Shown: positions 12,682-17,896 of the stretch, one piece after another
Layout of the letters: every line of letters begins with the position of its first letter
How positions within the stretch are numbered: position 1 is the first letter of the stretch
Made by a program: the position numbers and the translations under genes
Assembly: GCA_964444825.1 (NCBI GenBank)
Contig: CAYUIS010000110.1
Coordinates: 1 to 17,896, forward strand
Reading direction: 5' to 3'
Origin: CAYUIS01 sp964444825
GTDB lineage: Bacteria > Chloroflexota > Anaerolineae > B4-G1
Length of the DNA: 17,896 nucleotides
The notes under the pieces: model-generated
Databases searched by the model: none
Told to the model about the DNA's origin: nothing
What the model saw: only the letters and a program-made list of their open reading frames with translations

Positions 12682-14808
12682 CTATCTTTCCTGAATCTTG
12701 CCCGCTGCCCGGCGCTCTTTGATGACCTCGGTGGCGATAGAGTCGGGTACCTGGTCATAGCGACGGAACTCTAGCGTAAAGGTACCCCGGCCCTGCGTCA
12801 AACTGCGCAGGGCGGTGGCGTAACCGCGAGCCTCGGCCAGGGGTACCTCGCCATTTACGTTGCGCACGTTGCCGTGCACGTTCATCGTCCTTACCGTGCC
12901 ACGCCGCCGGCCGATGTCGGCCACGACAGTCCCCAGGTATTCTTCATCTATGTTGATGTCCGCCCGCATCACGGGTTCCAGCAACGCAGGGTCGCCCTGG
13001 CGCACCGACTGTCGCGCCGCCATTGAACCGGCGATCTGAAAGTCCATCGTGGCCGAGTCTACCTCGTGAAACCGCCCGCCTAACAACGTCACGCGCACAT
13101 CGGTAACCGGGTAGCCGGCGATGACTCCTTTTCCCAGGGCCTGGCGCACCCCCATCTCGGTAGGACGCACGAAATCGCGCGGAAACTCGGAAGGCGGAGC
13201 CTTGTCCTCAAAGAGGACCCCCTCTCCACTCTCCAATGGTTCGATCCGCAGGTGGACCTCGGCAAAGTGACCGCGGCCGCCCGACTGCTTTTTATAGGTG
13301 CCGGTCACCTCGATGGCCCGGCGTACCGTCTCTCGGTACGAGACCTGCGGCGAACTTACCTGGGGTGTCAGGCCAAACTCGGATCGTAGTCTATCCACCG
13401 TGATTTCCAGGTGGAGCTCACCCATCCCCGACAGCGTCATTTCGCCCGTCTCAGGATCGAGTTCGGTGATCAGCGTGGGGTCCTCGTCGCAGAGATGCAC
13501 GACGGCCTGGCGCAGTTTCTCGCGCTCTGCGGTGGTCGAGGCGGTCAGCGCGACTGCGATGACCGGGTCCGGGAATTTGTAACTCTCCAATTGGATGGGA
13601 TGGTCCGGATCACATAGGGTATCGCCGGTGACGGCCGATTTGACGCCCACCAGTGCCACCACGTCGCTGGCTTGCATATGGTCCACCTGCTCGCGCCGGT
13701 TGCCGTGCATGCGGTAGATCCGGCCCACGCGCTCAGAATCGCCGGTACGGGGGTTGTAGATAACCTCGCCAGTCTTTAGGTGACCGGAGAACACGCGCAC
13801 CCACGTCAGGTGGCCCACGTGCGGGTCGGTGACGATCTTGAAAGCAGATGCGCACAGCGGTGCGCTGGCGTCGTCCGCCCGTTCGATGATATCACCATCG
13901 CTGCCGGGGGTGGTGCCCAGTATGGGTGACATATCCACGGGGGCCGGCAGGTAGTCGACTATGGCGTCGAGCAAGGGTTGCACGCCAATGTGGTCGCGCG
14001 AAGCGCCGAACAAAACCGGCACCAGTTTGCCAGCCACGGTGGCGCGGCGTAGGGCTGCCCTGAGGACGTCGGTGCTGGGTTCATCCTCGCTCAAGCACTG
14101 CTCAAGTAGCGCATCGTCCGTCTCGCAGATTCTATCTACCAGAGACTGCCGTGCCGCCGCGACCTGGGCCTCCATCTCGGGTGGGACCGGTCTTACGATT
14201 GGGTCGTCTACCGGGTCGTCCGTGGCCGATCCATCCCCGTCCCGCCAGATCAGCGCTTGCTGGCTGTAGAGATCGACGACGCCCCTAAAGTCGCCTTCGC
14301 GGCCAATGGGGAGCTGCAAGGGCAGGGCATACGGTGTGAGGCGTTCACGGACCTCGCCCAGGACGCGCTCAAAGTCGGCGCCCAGCCGGTCAAGCTTGTT
14401 GATAAAGATCACGCGCGACAGGTTCTCGCGGTTCGCGTGCATCCAGACCGCCTCGGTCTGGGGCTCGACGCCGCCCACGCCACACAGCACGATCACCGCG
14501 CCGTCGATGACGCGGAGCGAGCGCACAACCTCGGCGGTGAAATCGACGTGGCCGGGTGTGTCGATCAGGTTGACGCGATGGTCGCGCCAATGGAAGGCCG
14601 TAGCCGCCGACATAATCGTAATGCCACGCTCCCGCTCCTGCTCCATCCAGTCCAGTTGCGTATCGCCATCGTCGACGCTGCCGGTGCGGTGGATACGCCC
14701 GGTGTAGTAAAGGATCGCCTCCGACGTGGTCGTTTTGCCTGCATCCACGTGGGCAAAGATGCCTATGATGCGTACGTTTTCGATTGATGCTTCCTTCTTC
14801 TTGGCCAT
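12682..14808 (-). CDS. fusA: Elongation factor G
   Basis: EF-G is the GTPase that drives tRNA-mRNA translocation and, with RRF, ribosome recycling. From MAKKKEASIENVR the product is 708 residues, the usual length. It has the P-loop AHVDAGKTT (19-27), switch I ERGIT, DTPGHVD, NKLD and the LFGAS G5-like motif. Domain II, the SGGRGHF segment of domain IV, the domain IV tip region GGRFHEVDSATMDFQIAGSMA-like, and domain V are all present. I chose ATG at 14808 by family alignment. GTG at 14817 has a closer GAAGGA and would add three residues; the frame runs back to 14886 through a leader hairpin and is unlikely to be used. It is not next to rpsL, rpsG or tuf, so it may be a second, specialised EF-G. 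Confidence 0.94.
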   Translation of the reverse strand: MAKKKEASIENVRIIGIFAHVDAGKTTTSEAILYYTGRIHRTGSVDDGDTQLDWMEQERERGITIMSAATAFHWRDHRVNLIDTPGHVDFTAEVVRSLRVIDGAVIVLCGVGGVEPQTEAVWMHANRENLSRVIFINKLDRLGADFERVLGEVRERLTPYALPLQLPIGREGDFRGVVDLYSQQALIWRDGDGSATDDPVDDPIVRPVPPEMEAQVAAARQSLVDRICETDDALLEQCLSEDEPSTDVLRAALRRATVAGKLVPVLFGASRDHIGVQPLLDAIVDYLPAPVDMSPILGTTPGSDGDIIERADDASAPLCASAFKIVTDPHVGHLTWVRVFSGHLKTGEVIYNPRTGDSERVGRIYRMHGNRREQVDHMQASDVVALVGVKSAVTGDTLCDPDHPIQLESYKFPDPVIAVALTASTTAEREKLRQAVVHLCDEDPTLITELDPETGEMTLSGMGELHLEITVDRLRSEFGLTPQVSSPQVSYRETVRRAIEVTGTYKKQSGGRGHFAEVHLRIEPLESGEGVLFEDKAPPSEFPRDFVRPTEMGVRQALGKGVIAGYPVTDVRVTLLGGRFHEVDSATMDFQIAGSMAARQSVRQGDPALLEPVMRADINIDEEYLGTVVADIGRRRGTVRTMNVHGNVRNVNGEVPLAEARGYATALRSLTQGRGTFTLEFRRYDQVPDSIATEVIKERRAAGKIQER

Positions 14809-14836
14809 ACCTCTCACTTGTCCTTCAATACTCACA

Positions 14837-14874
14837 CAAAAGGCGTTCAGCCGACGTGCAAATGGCCGAACGCC
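14837..14874 (-). terminator. Terminator-like hairpin in the EF-G leader, candidate attenuator
   Basis: Read on the minus strand, GGCGTTCGGCC pairs with GGCTGAACGCC (11 bp including one G-U, 11-nt loop; arms 14864-14874 and 14842-14852), followed by TTTTGTG. It lies between the promoter at 14898 and the EF-G start at 14808, so it would act as a leader attenuator. On the plus strand the stem has an A-C mismatch and no U-tract, so the structure is directional. A plain terminator for the ABC-F transcript is the alternative. Confidence 0.6.
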
Positions 14875-14897
14875 CATCTTACACAACCAAGCTAGAT

Positions 14898-14906
14898 ATT
14901 ATACCA
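14898..14906 (-). promoter_or_regulatory. Extended -10 promoter of EF-G
   Basis: On the minus strand TGGTATAAT gives a perfect -10 box with an extended -10 TG. No good -35 hexamer sits 16-18 nt upstream, which is tolerable for extended -10 promoters. Transcription would start near 14890, about 80 nt before the EF-G ATG and just ahead of the leader hairpin. Confidence 0.6.
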
Positions 14907-14942
14907 GAAAACCGTGAATTTACCAGTCGCCGATGGACTGAG

Positions 14943-15077
14943 GTGCATTTGTCGCTCGGGGCACCTGTCATTGCGAGCGAAGCGAAGCAATCTCCACGTA
15001 GCGGAATGGGAGATTGCTTCGGACAAAAGACGCCCTCGCAAAGACGGGGAAACCAGAGTGCCCCCAGGAACAAACAC
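14943..15077. repeat. Nested-palindrome interspersed repeat (REP/MITE-like)
   Basis: The 298-nt gap between ABC-F and EF-G is largely a nested inverted repeat. The innermost arms GAAGCAATCTCC (14984-14995) and GGAGATTGCTTC (15009-15020) are 12 bp and perfect. GTCATTGCGAG (14967-14977) faces CTCGCAAAGAC (15035-15045) with one mismatch. GGGGCAC (14958-14964) faces GTGCCCC (15058-15064). TTTGT (14948-14952) faces ACAAA (15070-15074). The core CATTGCGAGCGAAGCGAAGC resembles short dispersed palindromes I have seen in many bacterial genomes. It carries no coding capacity; it may be mobilised in trans or act as an mRNA-end structure after ABC-F. Confidence 0.75.
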
Positions 15078-15106
15078 GCTCATGGACTCGGGAACCGAGG
15101 GCCCCC

Positions 15107-16750
15107 CTATCTCGCTTTCGCGGCCTGGTAGTCGCTGTAGCCGCCGATGTACTCGGTCAGCGTCCCCTCGTCTAGTTCGACGATATGGTCAACCACCCGA
15201 TCCAAAAAGTACCGGTCGTGAGAGATCACCAGCGTCGTGCCCTCGAACTCGGCCAGCGCCTCCTCCAGCACCTCCGCCGAGGGGATATCCAGGTTGTTCG
15301 TCGGCTCGTCCAGCATCAGAAAGTTGGCATCCGAGAGCATCAACAGCGCCATCTGGAGGCGGCTGCGCTCGCCACCGGAGAGGTTGCGCACCAGTCCCCG
15401 CGCCTGCTCGTAGGTGAAGAGGAACTTTTTGAGAAAGGCCACGGCTGCCTCCTCCGACAGCGGAGCCGCGCGGCGAACCGTGTCGATCAGCGTGCGCCCA
15501 TAGTCCAACGTCTCGTGTTCCTGGGCGTAGTAAGCGACCTTGATGCTGGGCCCGATCTTGATCTCGCCGCCGCTGGGGGGTTCCTGTCCCAGGATCAGCC
15601 GGAATAGGAGCGACTTGCCCGCCCCGTTCGGACCCACCAGTCCCACCCGCTGGCCACGCCAGACGAGGAGATCGAGGCCAGCCAGGATGATGTCATCGCC
15701 GCCATCGGCGGCGGGGAACACCTTGTCCAGATCGACGATCTCGAGCACTTTGTTGGAGCCGCGCCAGCCGTTGAGTGCCAGCTCCATCTGACGCCGTTCC
15801 AGGATGGGTTTGTCAATTCGATCCATTCTGTCCAGTCGCTTGAGGATGTTCTGTCCCCGGCGGATGAACTTGTTGTTGTCATAGACGTGCCCCCACGTCA
15901 GCAGCCGCTTGGCGGCCTGCTCCAGGCGCACGATCTCCTTATGCTGGGCCTGATAGCGCTGTTGCTGTCGCAACAGGCGGGTCTGTTTCTCCACAGCGTA
16001 TTCAGAGTAGCCGCCGGGATAATGGGTCAGCCGCCCATCCTCCAGTTCGACGATCTCCTCAGCCACCAGGTCGAGCAGGTAACGGTCGTGGGACACGATG
16101 ATGACGGCGCCTTTGTAGTCGTTGATGAATTTCTCAAGAAAGGCCTTGCCCTCCAGGTCAAGGTGGTTGTCCGGCTCGTCGAGCAGCAGTAAGTCGGGCT
16201 GGGTGATCAGCAACTTGGCCAATCCCACCAGCTTTTTCTGGCCGCCACTGAGGACCTCCACCGGCAGGGCAAAGTCAGCCTCGGAAAAGCCCAGGCTACG
16301 CAGCGTCGAGCGGACGCGCCCTTCGTAGCCAGGTCCACCCAGCCGTTCGTATTCGTCCAACAGCCGGGATTGCCTGTTCAGGACGCGTGTCAGAGCCTTT
16401 TCGTCGCCATAGACAGCCGGGTCGGCCAAGTGGGCCTCCACGTCGGCCAGCTTGGACTCGATCCGCGCCAGCTCGGTCGAGGCGGTCACGGCCTCCTCCC
16501 ACACGGTGTGGCCCGGTGCCAACTGGGGTTCTTGATGCAGGTAGCCAACGGTCAGCTCCTTGCGGCGGACGACAAATCCGCTGTCGCTGCTCAACTCCCC
16601 GGCGATGAGCTTTAGCAGGGTGGACTTGCCGCAGCCATTTGGCCCAACGAGGCCTACGACGCGGTCGTCGTGGATCTCCCACGATAGGTTCTCGAAAACA
16701 GGGTCGAGACTATAGGTGACTGTCACATGGTCCAGGTTTACGGCGATCAT
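15107..16750 (-). CDS. ABC-F family ATPase (ribosome-associated, possible antibiotic-resistance or translation factor)
   Basis: ABC-F proteins are soluble twin-ATPase proteins that bind the ribosomal E site; members rescue stalled ribosomes or confer resistance to ribosome-targeting drugs. The 547-residue product has two ABC domains and no membrane segments. Domain 1 has GPNGCGKST (36-44), LSGGQKK and LLLLDEPDNHLD, followed by SHDRYLLD. A charged linker rich in Arg and Gln includes RLLRQQQRYQAQHKEIVRLE. Domain 2 has GPNGAGKSLL, LSGGERSRLQ, LMLDEPTNNLD and SHDRYFLD. The long charged linker is the P-site-reaching element in this family. ATG 16750 is chosen because AGGGAG lies 6 nt upstream; the longer frame to 16792 runs through a terminator hairpin. 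Regulation appears to be by attenuation (see leader features). The subfamily is not resolved here. Confidence 0.94.
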   Translation of the reverse strand: MIAVNLDHVTVTYSLDPVFENLSWEIHDDRVVGLVGPNGCGKSTLLKLIAGELSSDSGFVVRRKELTVGYLHQEPQLAPGHTVWEEAVTASTELARIESKLADVEAHLADPAVYGDEKALTRVLNRQSRLLDEYERLGGPGYEGRVRSTLRSLGFSEADFALPVEVLSGGQKKLVGLAKLLITQPDLLLLDEPDNHLDLEGKAFLEKFINDYKGAVIIVSHDRYLLDLVAEEIVELEDGRLTHYPGGYSEYAVEKQTRLLRQQQRYQAQHKEIVRLEQAAKRLLTWGHVYDNNKFIRRGQNILKRLDRMDRIDKPILERRQMELALNGWRGSNKVLEIVDLDKVFPAADGGDDIILAGLDLLVWRGQRVGLVGPNGAGKSLLFRLILGQEPPSGGEIKIGPSIKVAYYAQEHETLDYGRTLIDTVRRAAPLSEEAAVAFLKKFLFTYEQARGLVRNLSGGERSRLQMALLMLSDANFLMLDEPTNNLDIPSAEVLEEALAEFEGTTLVISHDRYFLDRVVDHIVELDEGTLTEYIGGYSDYQAAKAR

Positions 16751-16764
16751 TCGATACTCCCTAC

Positions 16765-16796
16765 AAAAAAAGCCGTGGACTGGTGCGCCCACGGCT
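16765..16796 (-). terminator. Intrinsic terminator immediately upstream of the ABC-F ribosome binding site (attenuator)
   Basis: On the minus strand AGCCGTGG and CCACGGCT form a perfect 8-bp stem with a 10-nt loop, followed directly by six further T. The T-tract ends 2 nt before the AGGGAG Shine-Dalgarno sequence of the ABC-F gene. It lies about 150 nt downstream of a consensus promoter with no annotated gene between, so it must regulate the ABC-F gene itself. Confidence 0.85.
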
Positions 16797-16840
16797 GTTC
16801 TAGTTCATCTACGTTATGTCAACTTAAAACAGGCGCACCA
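16781..16840 (-). promoter_or_regulatory. Candidate antiterminator pairing in the ABC-F leader
   Basis: On the minus strand TGGTGCGCC (16832-16840), inside the leader ORF at codons 27-30, is exactly complementary over 9 nt to GGCGCACCA (16781-16789). The latter is the terminator loop plus one base of its left arm. Pairing would sequester the loop before the right arm is made and should hinder terminator folding. A ribosome sitting on codons 27-30 would hide the segment. Confidence 0.55.
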
Positions 16841-16920
16841 CGACAAGGAAAGATCGCCGCTCCGGAGGCCATACGGCACAGGTTCAACATTCGGTTCAAA
16901 CTTGGGTCGTAGTGATACAC
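16819..16920 (-). CDS. Leader peptide of the ABC-F attenuator (33 residues, GTG start)
   Basis: A short frame in the ABC-F leader starts with GTG at 16920, preceded by AGGAG with 8-nt spacing, and ends at TGA 16819-16821. It encodes 33 residues beginning MYHYDPSLNRMLN and ending RGAPVLS. It starts about 22 nt after the predicted transcription start, as expected for a regulatory leader peptide. Its 3' part contains the 9-nt segment complementary to the terminator loop. Stalling on this ORF, for instance by an antibiotic, would leave that segment free and favour read-through. There is no homology evidence; the call rests on position, Shine-Dalgarno sequence and RNA architecture. Confidence 0.55.
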   Translation of the reverse strand: MYHYDPSLNRMLNLCRMASGAAIFPCRGAPVLS

Positions 16921-16949
16921 CCTTCTATCTCCTGAATGATACAAACGGC

Positions 16950-16978
16950 ATTATACCGCAGGGGAGTGAGCTTGTCAA
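16950..16978 (-). promoter_or_regulatory. Perfect consensus sigma-70 promoter of the ABC-F gene
   Basis: On the minus strand TTGACA (16973-16978), a 17-nt spacer and TATAAT (16950-16955) match the housekeeping consensus exactly. Transcription should start near 16942, giving a leader of about 190 nt. Such a strong promoter ahead of a terminator fits control by attenuation, not by initiation. Confidence 0.88.
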
Positions 16979-17019
16979 AAGCATGGGCTGCGCTACGCAT
17001 CTTAGGGTTGGCCTAGCCC

Positions 17020-17280
17020 TCAATATGTGCTTTCGCTCCGCTTGGTCACCCGAGCCACAACCACGGTCTGCTCACTATCCAATACGACGTAGACTACCCG
17101 GTAGTCCCCAATCCGCACCCGGTAGGTGCCTTTCCCGGCCCCCTTTACGGGGCTGCATCCTGGTGGTCGGGGTTCTTGGGTCAGGGATTTGATCGCGGCA
17201 ATGATCCTGGCCTGATCCTGACGGGGCAGGCGGGCCATCTCCTTTCTGACCCGTTTGCCTACCCTAATCTGGTACGCCAT
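17020..17280 (-). CDS. RelE/ParE-family toxin of a Phd-RelE pair
   Basis: The 86-residue basic protein has the RelE fold: MAYQIRVGKRVRKEMARLPRQ then the helix QARIIAAIKSL, the loop region with LTQEPRPPG, and the core GKGTYRVRIGDYRVVYVV, closing with VVVARVTKRSESTY. The central YRVRIGDYRV(V/I)Y motif is diagnostic of RelE mRNA interferases that cut mRNA in the ribosomal A site. The terminal VTKRSESTY fits the RelE C-terminal RxxxY(R) pattern. It overlaps the antitoxin by 17 nt, so translation is coupled. The ABC-F promoter begins about 40 nt beyond its stop. Confidence 0.9.
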   Translation of the reverse strand: MAYQIRVGKRVRKEMARLPRQDQARIIAAIKSLTQEPRPPGCSPVKGAGKGTYRVRIGDYRVVYVVLDSEQTVVVARVTKRSESTY

Positions 17281-17530
17281 CGCTGTCCTGTTCCAGTTCT
17301 GCTATCAGCTCCTCCAGGGAAATCGCCTCGCCGTGCTCGTGTTCTTCAAGGGCCTCGTGGGCTGCCACAGCGTCCTCCAGTTCCTCCAAAAGTTGCAGGT
17401 CCTCGACGCTGATCACCGCTGCTTTGGGTTTCCCCCGGCTGGCGACGATGATACGTTCTTGTCCGTAGGCTGCGCGGTTCAGAACCTCGGACAGTGTGTC
17501 CTTCATCTCGCTAACGCTTATCATGGTCAT
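17264..17530 (-). CDS. Phd/YefM-family antitoxin
   Basis: The 88-residue protein begins MTMISVSEMKDTLSEVLNRA, then GQERIIVASRGKPKAAVISVEDLQLLEELED. This is the standard Phd/YefM DNA-binding dimer domain. An acidic C-terminal tail (about residues 55-88, EEHEHGEAISLEELIAELEQ) should wrap the toxin. A strong AGGAGGT lies 7 nt before the ATG at 17530; the second ATG two codons later is less well spaced. Its product should repress the promoter at 17590-17618. The overlap with the toxin gene is typical of relBE-type operons. Confidence 0.92.
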   Translation of the reverse strand: MTMISVSEMKDTLSEVLNRAAYGQERIIVASRGKPKAAVISVEDLQLLEELEDAVAAHEALEEHEHGEAISLEELIAELEQDSDGVPD

Positions 17531-17589
17531 AGTTGGTACCTCCTGCTTCCAGGTATCCGGCCTCAGAATCCCTATTGGCCTTTAAGGGT

Positions 17590-17618
17590 ATTATACCATT
17601 TGGGGTCTTTTTGGGCAA
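17590..17618 (-). promoter_or_regulatory. Promoter of the Phd-RelE operon
   Basis: On the minus strand TTGCCC (17613-17618), a 17-nt spacer and TATAAT (17590-17595) are present, with TGG just before the -10 box (extended -10). It lies about 60 nt upstream of the antitoxin ATG. Confidence 0.7.
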
Positions 17619-17896
17619 TGATGCCAGTTGCGTGGGAGAAGGCGAAGGTGCTGCAGCGTTCAGACACAGATCCGTGTCAGGATACAGCCCGGCGGTTCCG
17701 GTTGGTTGCCAACTACCCTTTGGCCAAGGTGCGGTTGGGGAGCGAGAGCGTCCTGCAGAGGTCGGCGCGGGCAAGGGTGCGGGCGAGCAGGACCAGCGCG
17801 ACCTAGGGGAAAATACCTATTTCACGCCATCAGACCTACGCCCTTTCTCTCGCCACAGGACACGCCTTTCCACCGATGACACCAGCGGGACAGTGT
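17619..17896. other. Right-edge region without a supportable gene
   Basis: I find no gene with a ribosome binding site or recognisable family here. A plus-strand frame stays open to 17806 (ending RVRASRTSAT) but begins as antisense of the antitoxin. CAGACACAGATCCGTGTCAG (17662-17681) is an imperfect palindrome (16 of 20 symmetric) lying 44 nt upstream of the Phd-RelE -35 box. The remainder may be the edge of a gene or repeat continuing outside the window. Confidence 0.4.

Noticed and set aside
14809..14886. 26-residue N-terminal extension of EF-G
   Set aside because: The frame is open but runs through a terminator-like hairpin, lacks a ribosome binding site at its TTG, and departs from EF-G N termini.
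16751..16792. 14-residue N-terminal extension of the ABC-F protein
   Set aside because: It is encoded by the attenuator stem and T-tract. ATG 16750 has a well-placed AGGGAG and matches the family start.
17539..17566. Inverted repeat TACCT/AGGTA over the Phd ribosome binding site as an operator
   Set aside because: Only 5 bp are reliably paired, and the arms include the Shine-Dalgarno sequence itself, so coincidence is likely.
17255..17806. 183-codon plus-strand frame at the right end
   Set aside because: Most of it is antisense to the Phd antitoxin. No ribosome binding site or family similarity supports it.
1..17896. CRISPR array, tRNA, rRNA or transposase
   Set aside because: I saw no regularly spaced direct repeats, no tRNA-like cloverleaf with CCA end, no rRNA segments and no transposase motif.

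Overview
This is a high-GC (about 60% by eye) bacterial chromosome segment. I place it tentatively in the Chloroflexota (Anaerolineae-like). The reasons are the NusG with a long acidic N-terminal extension, the very large kinase/STAND/TPR signalling protein, and a secreted beta-helix protein whose last residues read VYLPSVLRS, an ending I associate with secreted proteins of that phylum. This placement is inference and rests on no database search.

Positions 1-3290 (+) hold the conserved nusG-rplK-rplA-rplJ-rplL block. NusG is open at the left edge. Between rplA and rplJ lies a recognisable L10-type autoregulatory leader, followed by a 12-bp hairpin and a long GC-rich hairpin that could be an attenuator. 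The block ends at a strong intrinsic terminator after rplL.

Positions 3350-12023 (+) look like a second transcription unit. A perfect 12-bp palindrome and a near-consensus promoter precede a 1591-residue protein that fuses an intact metallo-beta-lactamase domain, a STAS-like domain, a Ser/Thr kinase domain whose DFG motif reads GFG, a STAND-type ATPase and a long TPR array. It overlaps by 4 nt a secreted parallel beta-helix protein. An Lgt-like membrane protein lacking the signature arginine and a small P-type-ATPase-like HAD protein follow.

Positions 12040-12675 (+) hold a compact toxin-antitoxin pair (AbrB-like antitoxin, RelE/ParE-like toxin) with its own promoter.

Positions 12682-17620 (-) hold elongation factor G, a nested-palindrome interspersed repeat, an ABC-F ATPase and a Phd/RelE toxin-antitoxin pair, each gene or pair with a recognisable promoter. 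The ABC-F gene has a consensus promoter, an unlisted 33-codon leader ORF, an intrinsic terminator ending next to its ribosome binding site, and a 9-nt segment in the leader ORF complementary to the terminator loop. This is the classic layout of ribosome-controlled attenuation. EF-G also has a promoter-proximal terminator-like hairpin. Two neighbouring ribosome-associated factors may therefore both be controlled by premature termination.

The last 280 bases hold no gene I can support. I saw no tRNA, rRNA, CRISPR array or insertion sequence.
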